Shown here piece by piece: positions 23,839 through 31,300 of a stretch of 64,000 nt of DNA; the first letter of the stretch is position 1, and every line of letters begins with the position of its first letter. Source of the DNA: Streptomyces sp. NBC_01485. Its GTDB lineage: Bacteria > Actinomycetota > Actinomycetes > Streptomycetales > Streptomycetaceae. The notes beneath the pieces were generated by a model. That model was not told where the DNA came from. It ran no database searches and saw only the letters and a list, made by a program, of their open reading frames with translations. The position numbers and the translations under genes were made by a program. The stretch spans positions 1,240,001-1,304,000 of the forward strand of contig NZ_CP109435.1 of NCBI RefSeq assembly GCF_036227125.1, in the 5' to 3' direction.

Positions 23839-24194
23839 CGCGCGGCTCCCTCGGTCAGGGATGCTGTGTTGCGCCGGTCGATGGCCTCGATCCAGGCGAC
23901 GGCGAAGGCTGCGACGTGCACCAGCTTGGCGCGCAGCACGGCCGGGTCGGACTCGGCGAATGTCTCCCGCACCTGCGTGTTCAGGATGTCCCGCCACGCG
24001 AGCAGTCCCCTCCCCGCCATCACCGTTTGCTGGTGGCGGGCAAAGTCGGCTCGATCGCGGTCTCCGCGATCCGCTGTGCCATCGGGGTGGTTGCGGCCAC
24101 CCCATTGGCCGTCCTGCACAGGGCCGTCCTGTAGTGCGCGTTCGCTGAGCACCTCGCGCAGGACGCGGTAGGTGGTGTTCGGATTGCCGGTCAT
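23835..24194 (-). CDS. hypothetical phage-type protein
   Basis: 119 residues from ATG 24194. Contains YRVLREVLSERALQDGPVQD, WGGRNHPDGT, then helices (RDILNTQVRETFAESDPAVL, HVAAFAVAWIEAIDRR). Proteins with this EV..ER..QD..WG..H opening and AFAVAWIEAI end are frequent in phages and are of unknown function; some resemble MazG-like or nucleotide-related helical folds, which I cannot confirm. Confidence 0.65.
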   Translation of the reverse strand: MTGNPNTTYRVLREVLSERALQDGPVQDGQWGGRNHPDGTADRGDRDRADFARHQQTVMAGRGLLAWRDILNTQVRETFAESDPAVLRAKLVHVAAFAVAWIEAIDRRNTASLTEGAAR

Positions 24195-25690
24195 CGGACG
24201 GTTCCTTCGTGCACGGGCGCGGCGGTGCGCTGGCGCGGGATGGGCAGGGTGAGGGTGGTCTCGGTTTCGGGGTCGAGCAGCTTCGCGACCGGGATCCTGG
24301 GGATCTTCACGGTGTCGTCGTCCGGCAGCGCCCCGGCGGCCGGGGAGGCGAGGGCGACTTCGGCGCCGTTCTGGCGAGTGCCCCAGCCGGTGCGGGCGCA
24401 GGTGGCCATGCCGTACCAGCGCATCGCACGAAGCACCGTCCAGGACGAGATGACGGCGAGCGGCATCAGCAGCCAGGTGGCGACCCGGCCGGGGAGGGTC
24501 TCGTCGCTGCGGGCGATGGACAGGAACCGCAGGGCCTGTGCCCAGCCGATCAGGAACGGTACGACCAGGAACGAGGCCGGCGGTGTGCGGTCGTAGGCCA
24601 GCGGTTCGATGACGACGAGCCAGCCGAGGACGGCCGTGGACAGGGCGACTTGGAACCAGCGCAGGAGGTGTGCCCAGTACGCCCAGCCGGACAGCGGCAG
24701 GTAGCGGAAGCGCCACACGGAGCGGATCGTGGACCCGCGCATCCACCGCATGTACATGCGCAGGAAGTGCGAGGGCCGCTCCGGGAGCGCCGTGAACACG
24801 ACCGCGGTGGGCTGCTGCACGGCCCGACCACGCAGCAGCGCGTACAGGGTGAGGAGGGAGTCGTCGGAGAACATCACGGGCCGGCCAAGGAACGTCTCGG
24901 TGAGGTAGCCGTCGAGGTTGTCGCGGACGACGTCGGCCCGGTAGGCGGCCAGGGGGCCGGAGTTGACGAGGACGCTGCCCGTGGCGGACAGGGCGGAGCG
25001 GTCGGTGAGCTGGCCCGTGACGAACCACAGGTCGGTGATTCGGGTGAGGAGGTTGGCCCGGTGGTTGGTGGCGAGGACGATCCCGGCAACGGACTGCACG
25101 GTGCGGCGCGTGAACGGGAGGAGGAGTTCCTCAAGCGCGTTCGGTGCGAGGCAGGAGTCCGAGTCGACGGTGACGTAGATGTCCGCGTCGGGGCCGGCGG
25201 TGACGGCGGCGGCCTGGGCATGGCGTTTGCCCTGGTTGGGGGTGCGTTGCCAGGTGCTGGTGATCCCGGCGACCTTCGCGGCCTGTGTCCACCAGGTGCG
25301 AACGGTCGCGTAGTCGCCGCTGGTGGATCCGTCGTCGACGACGTGAACCGCGTTGGGGCGCCGGGTCTGCGCGAGCAGGGATTCCAGGCCGAGTCGCAGA
25401 TAGCCGGGGTCCTCGTTGTAGACGGGCAGGAGCACGGCGACGTGCAGCGCTTCGAGTTGGCGGCGGGCGCGCGGGGTGGGCCGGTGGGGGCGCTCCCAGT
25501 GGTACATGAGGGTCTGTGCGAGCAGCAGGACGAAGGTGACCGCCCAGACGGCGGCGAGGCGGGAGCCGGTGGCGTCGCCTGCGGCCTCGAGGCCGTGGTG
25601 GACGGCCCAGGCGGCGGCCAGCGTCAGGCAGATCGCGCCGGTGAGGAGGATGCCCGACCGGTGCCGGTGGGCGGTGAGGGGTCTGGTCAT
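24191..25690 (-). CDS. membrane glycosyltransferase, GT2 hyaluronan-synthase type
   Basis: 499 residues from ATG 25690. Two N-terminal transmembrane segments (residues ~14-32 and 44-62) are followed by a GT2 catalytic domain: VAVLLPVYNEDPGYL, VVDDGS, NQGKRHA, VTVDSDS (DxD for metal and UDP-sugar), SDDSLLTLYAL (catalytic acid region) and RMYMRWMRGST, a variant of the (Q/R)xxRW motif of processive synthases. Four C-terminal transmembrane segments then form the export channel. This is the architecture of hyaluronan, chitin and NodC-like synthases. Substrate is unknown. It sits with three small membrane proteins in an otherwise DNA-centred early region, so it may alter the host surface. Confidence 0.88.
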   Translation of the reverse strand: MTRPLTAHRHRSGILLTGAICLTLAAAWAVHHGLEAAGDATGSRLAAVWAVTFVLLLAQTLMYHWERPHRPTPRARRQLEALHVAVLLPVYNEDPGYLRLGLESLLAQTRRPNAVHVVDDGSTSGDYATVRTWWTQAAKVAGITSTWQRTPNQGKRHAQAAAVTAGPDADIYVTVDSDSCLAPNALEELLLPFTRRTVQSVAGIVLATNHRANLLTRITDLWFVTGQLTDRSALSATGSVLVNSGPLAAYRADVVRDNLDGYLTETFLGRPVMFSDDSLLTLYALLRGRAVQQPTAVVFTALPERPSHFLRMYMRWMRGSTIRSVWRFRYLPLSGWAYWAHLLRWFQVALSTAVLGWLVVIEPLAYDRTPPASFLVVPFLIGWAQALRFLSIARSDETLPGRVATWLLMPLAVISSWTVLRAMRWYGMATCARTGWGTRQNGAEVALASPAAGALPDDDTVKIPRIPVAKLLDPETETTLTLPIPRQRTAAPVHEGTVR

Positions 25691-25854
25691 CGCTGGCCTG
25701 CCTTGCGGCCCGGGCGGAAGCCGACGCGTATGCAGATCGCGCCGAGGGCGACGATGGCGAGCGCGGCGGCGAGCAGCCACCAGCCGGTGATGACGGTGGT
25801 GCCGATGACGATGGCTCCGGCTGCGGTGCCGGTGCGGGCGAGCTGGTCGGACAT
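25687..25854 (-). CDS. 55-aa membrane protein next to glycosyltransferase
   Basis: My translation from ATG 25854 reads MSDQLARTGTAAGAIVIGTT, then WWLLAAALAIVALGAICIRV and a basic tail FRPGRKAGQR, ending in an ATGA overlap with the glycosyltransferase start. One or two transmembrane segments with the basic tail inside. Probably works with the glycosyltransferase or its neighbours; function unknown. It contains a rare ATA codon. Confidence 0.65.
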   Translation of the reverse strand: MSDQLARTGTAAGAIVIGTTVITGWWLLAAALAIVALGAICIRVGFRPGRKAGQR

Positions 25855-25857
25855 GGG

Positions 25858-26085
25858 TTACTCCGTGGGGTGGTTGATGGTGCCGAGTCCTTCGATGGCC
25901 CGGCAGGTGGAGAGGTCCGCGGCCGACCGGGCGGCGTGGCGGCGCTCCCGAAGGGCCTGGCGTGCCTCGATGAGGCGAGTGACGGCGGCGTGCACGGCGA
26001 GCGCCAGGCCGACGAAGACGATCAGACCGAGCACTACGGACAGGCCGCCGAGCGCGGCGACGGCGTACACCTGGCGGGTGGTCAT
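25858..26085 (-). CDS. 75-aa single-span membrane protein
   Basis: 75 residues from ATG 26085 (ATGA overlap). A strong hydrophobic segment (VAALGGLSVVLGLIVFVGLA, extended) is followed by a long basic/alanine helix (RLIEARQALRERRHAARSAA), so it is an N-terminally anchored protein with a cytosolic tail. Second of the three small membrane proteins of the glycosyltransferase module. Confidence 0.6.
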   Translation of the reverse strand: MTTRQVYAVAALGGLSVVLGLIVFVGLALAVHAAVTRLIEARQALRERRHAARSAADLSTCRAIEGLGTINHPTE

Positions 26086-26327
26086 CGCTGCCTCCGCTGT
26101 TCCCGGCCGGCGGCGAGGATCGCGTGGAGGGCGCCCCCGGAGAGCATCGCCCCGCAGATCAGCAGGCCGAAGGCGTAGCCGTTCTGCTCGCGGTAGGCGC
26201 AGTCGGCTGCGCCCAGCACGCAGGCGAGGGCCAGCAGGCCGCAGAACCACGAGTCGGACAGGCCGAGCACGCCACCGATCAGGGCGAGTGTTCCTACGGC
26301 GGCGGCCGCAATCATGAGCGTGGACAT
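26082..26327 (-). CDS. 81-aa membrane protein
   Basis: 81 residues from ATG 26327. Two to three hydrophobic segments (MIAAAAVGTLALIGGVLGL, FCGLLALACVLGAADCA, AFGLLICGAMLSGGALHAIL) and a basic end REQRRQR. First gene of the small membrane set. A small flippase-like or holin-like role is conceivable but nothing in the sequence proves it. Confidence 0.6.
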   Translation of the reverse strand: MSTLMIAAAAVGTLALIGGVLGLSDSWFCGLLALACVLGAADCAYREQNGYAFGLLICGAMLSGGALHAILAAGREQRRQR

Positions 26328-26530
26328 CAGGGGGTCGCTTCCGAGGGTTCGTACGTGTCGATCGGCGGGAGGGTGTCGATCGGACGGGCCGCCAGGTGCC
26401 TGACCAGTTCGCCGTTCAGGGCCGCTTCCTCCAGGTTTGCGGCTTCGGCGTCGTTCTCGGCGCACAGGCAGTAGCCGTAGGCGTCGCAGCCTCCGTACGG
26501 GCAGAGGGACAGCGCGAGTTGGGCGGTCAT
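26327..26530 (-). CDS. small Cys-rich protein
   Basis: 67 residues from ATG 26530, with LCPYGGCDAYGYCLCAE near the N-terminus (four Cys in 15 residues) and an acidic/Pro tail. Probably metal-binding. Linked by one-base and four-base overlaps to neighbours. Confidence 0.55.
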   Translation of the reverse strand: MTAQLALSLCPYGGCDAYGYCLCAENDAEAANLEEAALNGELVRHLAARPIDTLPPIDTYEPSEATP

Positions 26531-26946
26531 GACGCCCCCACGAACAAGTCGAGCTGGACGGGCGCGGCCACGGCTGCGGGCGTCATGGTGTCGGGCCGGT
26601 GGCAGACGCAGGCGCAGATCTCACGGCACAGCGCACCGGCGACCCACACCCATGCCAGGTCGTTGATGCCGTTTGCGATCCGGCGCCCGCGCCGACCGGC
26701 CGGCGGTCGGTGCTCGTACGGGTCAGGCAGATGCGCGGGCCGCAGGCTGCTCGTCTGGATGACGGTCTCGCGGACCGGGTGCCCGTCGTGCTGGCACGCC
26801 GAGTGCTGGTCCCGTTGGCATTCCACTGACGGCGGCTTCTGGCAGGCGCAATCCAGGAACGTCCCGGGGATGTGCTCGTAGCCGCGCAGCCACGATGGCG
26901 GCCACACGTGCTCGCGGACCCACGCTGCGGCTGTCGGTGTCATCAT
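26527..26946 (-). CDS. DUF6248-related protein
   Basis: 139 residues from ATG 26946 (a second ATG follows immediately). Starts with AAAWVREHVWPPSWLRGYEH, like the WVREQVW opening of the protein at 5802-6356, then CACQKPPSVECQRDQHSACQ and a C-terminal EICACVCH. The Cys positions differ from the first copy, so it may be a divergent family member. Function unknown. Confidence 0.6.
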   Translation of the reverse strand: MMTPTAAAWVREHVWPPSWLRGYEHIPGTFLDCACQKPPSVECQRDQHSACQHDGHPVRETVIQTSSLRPAHLPDPYEHRPPAGRRGRRIANGINDLAWVWVAGALCREICACVCHRPDTMTPAAVAAPVQLDLFVGAS

Positions 26947-27626
26947 GACGCCTTCCTCGTGTGCAGGTTCGGCAGGAGACCGAGCCGCTCCCGGACCCTC
27001 TGGACTTGGGGCACGCTGACGGCCATACGCCGGGCGATCTGGAGGTCGCTGCGCCCTGCCGTCCACAGCCGGTAGACCCGCCGCTCGTGCGGCGTGTCCC
27101 CCTTCGCCGGCGGCTCCTTGGCCTGCGGCACGGTGGTCTCGGCTGTGGGCGGCACGGGTGCGGCAGCGGCCTCATGCTTCGTCTCGGCCTGTCCGGCTTC
27201 CGTGGTCGCACGGTTGAGACGGTCACGGCGGACTTCGGCGCTCCAGCACCCTGGGTCGATGCGCTCGCCGAGCCACAGATGGCGCAGGAGCGCGGTGTAC
27301 GTGCCGCACTTCGGCGGTACGCCGGTGAAGACGAGTGCCGGATGGGTGCTGTGACCGACTGCTGTGGCGTCCAGACGCCACCGCTCGTGCCCGGTCAGCC
27401 CGGCGACGACGCCGTCTCGGCGGTCCTTGGAGAGGCCGTGCTCGATGCTCTGGACGTGGGCGAGGCATTGGGCGCGCACAGGGCAGCGCACCACGCAGAT
27501 GATGCGGGCCTGGTGCTCGTGGCTGCTCTCGGAGAAGGTCTCGGGCTTCTCGTTTCGGCACGCCATGCGCTCCATCCAGTCGTGGCGGTGGGCGCGCGTG
27601 TCGGGCACTGATCCGGTGTAGGTCAT
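26943..27626 (-). CDS. WhiB-like iron-sulphur regulator fused to a C-terminal HTH
   Basis: 227 residues from ATG 27626. The N-terminal half is a Wbl domain: MACRNEKPETF supplies the first Cys, then ICVVRCPVRAQC the other three, followed by GVVAGLTGHERWRL in place of the G(V/I)WGG turn. The usual Cys spacing is C-x2-C-x5-C, whereas here it is C-x3-C-x5-C. After a linker rich in Ala/Pro/Thr, residues ~185-220 (ERRVYRLWTAGRSDLQIARR, MAVSVPQVQRVRERLGL) form an HTH. Phage Wbl proteins can interfere with host WhiB regulators; here the added HTH may give its own DNA target. Confidence 0.85.
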   Translation of the reverse strand: MTYTGSVPDTRAHRHDWMERMACRNEKPETFSESSHEHQARIICVVRCPVRAQCLAHVQSIEHGLSKDRRDGVVAGLTGHERWRLDATAVGHSTHPALVFTGVPPKCGTYTALLRHLWLGERIDPGCWSAEVRRDRLNRATTEAGQAETKHEAAAAPVPPTAETTVPQAKEPPAKGDTPHERRVYRLWTAGRSDLQIARRMAVSVPQVQRVRERLGLLPNLHTRKAS

Positions 27627-27629
27627 GGC

Positions 27630-27995
27630 TCACCGACCGGCGGCCTTGGAGCCCTTGGGCGCCTTGCGGATGCTGGCCTTCCGGTCGCGGCGCCGCACGG
27701 CGTCGGCGAGGTGCGGGGAGATCCGGAATCGGACGGCCTGGTGTGCGGGCACGAGGACTGCCTCTCCCGTCTGGGGGTTGCGGGCCGTGCGCTTCTTGGC
27801 CCGGTAGGACATCCACGTGCCGAAGTTGGTGACCGCGACGTCGTGGCCGGACGCGGTGGCGCGGGCGATGGCGCTGAACGTGGCCATAACAGTGGCGCGG
27901 ACCGCGTCCGGGGTGCTGTCGACGTCGGCGGCCACGATCTCGAGCAGCCGCGTGGTGGTCACGCGGGCTTCGATGGGGGTGGGCTTCTTCTTCAA
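27630..27995 (-). CDS. HU-family DNA-binding protein, TTG start
   Basis: 121 residues. TTG 27995 was chosen because a GGAG lies six bases upstream and gives MKKKPTPIEA; no ATG exists nearby, and GTG 27962 would cut the domain. The HU core is seen in LEIVAADVDSTPDAVRATV, FSAIARATASGHDVAVTNFG and the arm TARNPQTGEAVLVPAHQAVRF. A basic Lys/Ala tail follows (RKASIRKAPKGSKAAGR), like the tails of actinobacterial HupS. It should bend and coat DNA without sequence specificity. A hairpin (28015-28040) separates it from the lipoprotein gene. Confidence 0.85.
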   Translation of the reverse strand: MKKKPTPIEARVTTTRLLEIVAADVDSTPDAVRATVMATFSAIARATASGHDVAVTNFGTWMSYRAKKRTARNPQTGEAVLVPAHQAVRFRISPHLADAVRRRDRKASIRKAPKGSKAAGR

Positions 27996-28014
27996 CGGGT
28001 GCTCCAGAGGGAGG

Positions 28015-28040
28015 GGCGCGGGGCGGGTCAGCCCCGCGCC
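28015..28040 (-). terminator. strong hairpin downstream of VWA-lipoprotein genes
   Basis: Perfect 10-bp inverted repeat GGCGCGGGGC (28015-28024) / GCCCCGCGCC (28031-28040) with a six-base loop, just beyond the stop of the lipoprotein gene on the minus strand. No T-run, as is usual in Streptomyces terminators. Confidence 0.65.
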
Positions 28041-28047
28041 GGGCTGA

Positions 28048-28323
28048 TCAGTTGCAGGTGGGGTCGGCCGGGACGACGGCGATCGCGGCGTACGGGGAGT
28101 CGCCGTGGTAGGCGATGTAGAGCCGATTGCCGTGATCACATTTGGTCGAGGCGTTGGAGAAGCCGTCGGGCATGCGAATCAGGTCGGCGGGGGTCCCGTT
28201 GTCCTTGCCGGAGCGAGGCGCGTCCTTGAAGGGCTCGCTGTACTTGGAGCTGCATCCGGCGAGCAGCAGGAGGAGCACCGCGGTGAGGGCTGCTGCGATG
28301 GCGCGCGGGAGACGGTGCTTCAC
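28048..28323 (-). CDS. small lipoprotein downstream of the VWA gene
   Basis: 91 residues from GTG 28323 (GTGA overlap with the VWA stop). Signal peptide AIAAALTAVLLLLLAGC with the lipobox LAGC, so lipidated and extracytoplasmic. Mature part: RSGKDNGTPADLIRMPDGFS, STKCDHGNRLYIAYHGDSPY, with Cys at KCD and the terminal TCN probably disulphide-bonded. Similar lipoproteins occur in other Streptomyces mobile elements. The tight coupling suggests a joint role with the VWA protein. Confidence 0.75.
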   Translation of the reverse strand: MKHRLPRAIAAALTAVLLLLLAGCSSKYSEPFKDAPRSGKDNGTPADLIRMPDGFSNASTKCDHGNRLYIAYHGDSPYAAIAVVPADPTCN

Positions 28324-29063
28324 GGCGTGAGGCCCTTCGCGCGGGCCGCTGCGAGCCAGGTGCCGAACTCCTTGGTGATGCCGTCGTACAGCTCGGCGTC
28401 GGGCAGGTTGAGTGGCCGGGCTCCGGCGTGGAAGTAGCTGGCGTTGTCGACGAGCCGGCCGCCCATCTTGTCCAGCTGCTTCAGGAAGCCGACCTGGCTG
28501 TGGCCGTAGCCGACGAAGGACCAGAAGATCGGAAGCTTGGAGGCCTGGGCAAGCTGGAGCCGGGCGGCGTCCTTGTCCTGGGGGTCGCCGTCGGTCTGGA
28601 AGATGACGAGAGCGGGGTCGGTGGCCTCCGCGTTCAGGTAGTGCTCGATGACCGCGCGCATCGCGATCGTGTACTGAGTGCCGCCCATCGTGCGCTCGCC
28701 GCCATGCAACTGGTGCTGCTGATCGACGACGCCTTCGTACTGGTCGAGGCTGACGTCGACGAGCGGGTACGGCCGCGAGTCGAACAGCACGAGGGGCACG
28801 GTGCCGTCGTCGCCCAGGTTCACGGACAGGCCCAGGGCTTGGTCGGCGAGGTGCTGGACGCTGCCGTCGCGGAAGTAGTCGCGCATCGAGCCGGAGCGGT
28901 CGACGACGAGGTACACCGCGGCACGCTGCCCGGCCAGACCGTTCTTCGCCAGGGAGACGGTGGCAGTCTTGGCGAGGGAGACGAGGCCGGCGGGGACCTT
29001 GTCGAGGCTGATCGCCGGAGTGTGGCTGGCGGCCGGGGCCGCAGGGGTGTTGTGTTTGAACAC
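28320..29063 (-). CDS. VWA-domain protein with MIDAS motif
   Basis: 247 residues from GTG 29063. After an Ala/Pro N-terminus (residues 1-40) a von Willebrand A domain follows: VYLVVDRSGSM (MIDAS DxSxS), then GDDGTVPLVLFDSRPYP, ERTMGGTQYTIAMRAVIEHY (MIDAS Thr region) and LVIFQTDGDPQDKDAARLQL. It resembles the TerF/TerY-type VWA proteins that bind partners through Mg. No signal peptide, so cytosolic. It and the lipoprotein gene form a two-gene unit between hairpins, like phage cargo (moron) genes. Confidence 0.85.
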   Translation of the reverse strand: MFKHNTPAAPAASHTPAISLDKVPAGLVSLAKTATVSLAKNGLAGQRAAVYLVVDRSGSMRDYFRDGSVQHLADQALGLSVNLGDDGTVPLVLFDSRPYPLVDVSLDQYEGVVDQQHQLHGGERTMGGTQYTIAMRAVIEHYLNAEATDPALVIFQTDGDPQDKDAARLQLAQASKLPIFWSFVGYGHSQVGFLKQLDKMGGRLVDNASYFHAGARPLNLPDAELYDGITKEFGTWLAAARAKGLTP

Positions 29064-29088
29064 GGTGGGTTTCTCTTCTCGGTGGTTG

Positions 29089-29132
29089 CCGCGCCCGCCG
29101 CCGGGCCGGTGTCATCCGGGCGGCGGGCGCGG
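29089..29132 (-). terminator. long GC-rich hairpin upstream of the VWA gene
   Basis: Nearly perfect inverted repeat: CCGCGCCCGCCGCCGG (29089-29104) and CCGGGCGGCGGGCGCGG (29116-29132), one unpaired base, placed directly after the stop of the gene at 29140 on the minus strand. Very stable. It probably ends the upstream transcript. Confidence 0.7.
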
Positions 29133-29139
29133 GGCTGGG

Positions 29140-29589
29140 TTAGCTCGGCTCGGCGGCCGAGCTGTGGGCGAGGGAGGCCTTGCGGAGTGGCACGGCCACG
29201 GAGGACGGCACGGGGGTCGGTGGGGGTGTGAGGGCCTTCACCGCCATCAGCGGTCTGATGGCGGTGGCGTTGGACAGCGCGGCCCTCAGGCTCGTGTTCG
29301 TCTCACGGAGCTGACCAGCCTCAACCTCGGCGTCCAAGACGAGTCGCTCGGCCTTGCCGAGGTTCGCCCTCAGGCCGTTGCGGTCGGCTGTGACGGCGTC
29401 GAGTTCGGACGTCACTGCGGTCAGCTTGCAGGTGAGTTCCTCGGCTTCCGCGTCGGCGCGGGCGAGGTCGGCGCGCAGCTTCGAGCGGGGCGCGACGTAC
29501 CGGTGCAGGCCCCGGCCGGCGGGTGCCACGAAGTACACGGCCGCCACGGTGCCGGACGCCCCGACGGCGAGGGAGAGGTAGGCGATCAC
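29140..29589 (-). CDS. membrane-anchored coiled-coil protein
   Basis: 149 residues from GTG 29589 (GTGA overlap). One N-terminal transmembrane segment (AYLSLAVGASGTVAAVYFVA), then a long coiled coil (LRADLARADAEAEELTCKLT, TSELDAVTADRNGLRANLG, AERLVLDAEVEAGQLRETNT), then a Pro-rich end. It resembles small phage coiled-coil proteins of unknown role. It is the last gene before the strong hairpin at 29089. Confidence 0.65.
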   Translation of the reverse strand: MIAYLSLAVGASGTVAAVYFVAPAGRGLHRYVAPRSKLRADLARADAEAEELTCKLTAVTSELDAVTADRNGLRANLGKAERLVLDAEVEAGQLRETNTSLRAALSNATAIRPLMAVKALTPPPTPVPSSVAVPLRKASLAHSSAAEPS

Positions 29590-29825
29590 GTGGCAGATCC
29601 CTTCACCGGGATCGCGCCGAACGGCTGCTTCTGGTCGAACAGCGGGCCGCCGGTGGCCTCGCGCAGCTCCTTGTAGGCAGCCTCGTTGGCGGTCTGAAGG
29701 TCGGCGAGTCTCTGCTCCAGGCACCGGTTGCGGTCCTGCGCTTCGGAGAGTTGGACACGCAGTCGGCGGATCTGGACGTTGCTGGTGTAGGCGCGCAGAC
29801 GGCGCACGAGGTTCGGGGTGATCAT
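29586..29825 (-). CDS. small coiled-coil protein
   Basis: 79 residues from ATG 29825 (ATGA overlap). Basic N-terminus (MITPNLVRRLRAYTSNVQIR) and a coiled coil (LSEAQDRNRCLEQRLADLQT) with LREATGGPLFDQ at the end. Possibly interacts with the adjacent coiled-coil membrane protein. Function unknown. Confidence 0.6.
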   Translation of the reverse strand: MITPNLVRRLRAYTSNVQIRRLRVQLSEAQDRNRCLEQRLADLQTANEAAYKELREATGGPLFDQKQPFGAIPVKGSAT

Positions 29826-30187
29826 GAGGCACCGTCCTTCGGCGCGAGGGGGAAGCCGTGAACGCTGCGGCCGTCCGGCAAGACGATCTCCCAGGGGCCG
29901 GGCAAGAGGCCGTAGGCAGCCCAGGTGCAGCCCCGGCCGGTGTAGCTCTTGGCCAGGGCACCGAGGGTGCGGCCGATGCACTCCTGCCCGAGCAGATCGG
30001 AGGCGATGACCGACTCGTTTGTCCTTGCGTGCGTGCGGGGGTGCTTCTCCAGGGCTTCGTGGAAGTCCTGTCCGGTGGCGATGTCCTTGCACGACGGGCA
30101 CTGGAAGCCCCACGCCATCGGGTCGTCGCCAAACCGTTCGCGGGCCTCATTGACCAGTTCGGCCTGAGTCAGCTTGCGATGATCCAT
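29822..30187 (-). CDS. VVA0879-family protein
   Basis: 121 residues from ATG 30187. The pattern LTQAELVNEARERFGDDPMA, WGFQCPSCKDIATGQDF, GQECIGRTLGALAKS, GCTWAAYGLLPGPWEIVLPD and the final FPLAP segment matches the VVA0879 family found in phages and Streptomyces. It has a CPSC pair and two further Cys for metal binding. Molecular role unknown. Confidence 0.85.
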   Translation of the reverse strand: MDHRKLTQAELVNEARERFGDDPMAWGFQCPSCKDIATGQDFHEALEKHPRTHARTNESVIASDLLGQECIGRTLGALAKSYTGRGCTWAAYGLLPGPWEIVLPDGRSVHGFPLAPKDGAS

Positions 30188-30188
30188 G

Positions 30189-30530
30189 TCAGGTGTCCTT
30201 GCTGGTGGTGGCCGCGTCGAGACGGGTGGAGAAGGCGGCGACGTCCTCGGTGAGGCCGGAGGCGACGGACGAGCGGAAGTCGCGGGCGGCCTGGTCGAGG
30301 TAGCGGACCCACAGGTCGGCGCCGTCCTGGGTGACTTCGGTGCGAGCGTCGAAGGACCCGGCGGGCAGGTACGCGGGGGCCCGGTCGCCGGTGCGGACCT
30401 GGAGTGCGGCCGACTGGGCGCTCGCACGGCCGCCGTACGTCCCGGCGAGCACCCACTGGCCGGGCATCTGCCGGGCCTGGTCGGCGGCGTGCCGGTGGTC
30501 GGCCCTCGGCTTGGCGGTCGGTCGGCTCAC
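30189..30530 (-). CDS. hypothetical element protein
   Basis: 113 residues from ATG 30530 (ATGA overlap). Basic N-terminus, then PGQWVLAGTYGGRASAQSAA and DARTEVTQDGADLWVRYLDQ. Reads like a small beta domain with a helical C-terminus. Function unknown. Confidence 0.6.
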   Translation of the reverse strand: MSRPTAKPRADHRHAADQARQMPGQWVLAGTYGGRASAQSAALQVRTGDRAPAYLPAGSFDARTEVTQDGADLWVRYLDQAARDFRSSVASGLTEDVAAFSTRLDAATTSKDT

Positions 30531-30862
30531 CGGTCGTCACCCCGCAGGCTGGCGGGCGTACGGACGACGTGCTCGCGCAGGACGCCGGCGGCGACGTCGT
30601 AGTCCTGCGCGCGGGCCCAGTTGGCGTGGGGGAAGGCGTCACGCAGGAGGTGCGCGGCCTGCTGGTGGAGGCCGCCGTCGAAGACGGGCACCTCCCTGCC
30701 GTGGGTGCCGATGACCATGGCCACCCACTTCTTGCCCTCCGGCCAGGTGACGCGGGTGATGCGGAGTTCCTTCACGGGACGGCCGAACAGCGTGTAGAGC
30801 TGCTCGCTCAGTGCACGGCGCGCCTTGGTGCTCGCTGTGGTTTCCGTGTCCTGCCCGCTCAT
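30527..30862 (-). CDS. hypothetical element protein
   Basis: 111 residues from ATG 30862. Contains KARRALSEQLYTLFGRPVKE, LRITRVTWPEGKKWVAMVIG and a helical C-terminus (AGVLREHVVRTPASLRGDDR). Soluble, no Cys. Coupled at both ends by ATGA. Confidence 0.6.
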   Translation of the reverse strand: MSGQDTETTASTKARRALSEQLYTLFGRPVKELRITRVTWPEGKKWVAMVIGTHGREVPVFDGGLHQQAAHLLRDAFPHANWARAQDYDVAAGVLREHVVRTPASLRGDDR

Positions 30863-31278
30863 GGGGTGCCGCCGGGGTGGAAGCATTCACGGACGTCGTC
30901 CATGAGCCTCTGGTGGGCGGCGATGGTCATCGGCGGCCACCGGTGCTCCGGGCCGGCGTGGGCCTCGCGGAACCAGCGGTCGCAGACGGCCAGCAGCATG
31001 ACTTCGCGGTCTGCGTCGCGTACGGCGTGCTCTCCGTCGGCCGGGGTGACTGCCTCGGGGTGGTCGGCGGCGAGCAGGGCGAAGGCTTCCTCGAGGGCCG
31101 GGGAGTCCAGGGCGTGCCGGTCCGGGCTGGTGAGGGGCAGCGCGTCGTGCAGTCGGGTGAAGTAGATGGTCTGGGCGCGGCGGGAGTGCCGGAGCCGGAA
31201 CGAGTCCCAGCGTTCGCGGAGGCCGACGTGCGGGTGGTGCGGGGTGGTGCGACGGCTGATGTGCAGCGGTGCGGTCAT
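30859..31278 (-). CDS. hypothetical element protein
   Basis: 139 residues from ATG 31278, chosen over ATG 31284 because GGGAGG lies eight bases upstream of it. Helical, with LRERWDSFRLRHSRRAQTIY and EVMLLAVCDRWFREAHAGPE. A cytosolic protein of unknown function. Confidence 0.6.
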   Translation of the reverse strand: MTAPLHISRRTTPHHPHVGLRERWDSFRLRHSRRAQTIYFTRLHDALPLTSPDRHALDSPALEEAFALLAADHPEAVTPADGEHAVRDADREVMLLAVCDRWFREAHAGPEHRWPPMTIAAHQRLMDDVRECFHPGGTP

Positions 31279-31300
31279 CGCCATCGCCTCCCTTCGGGTG

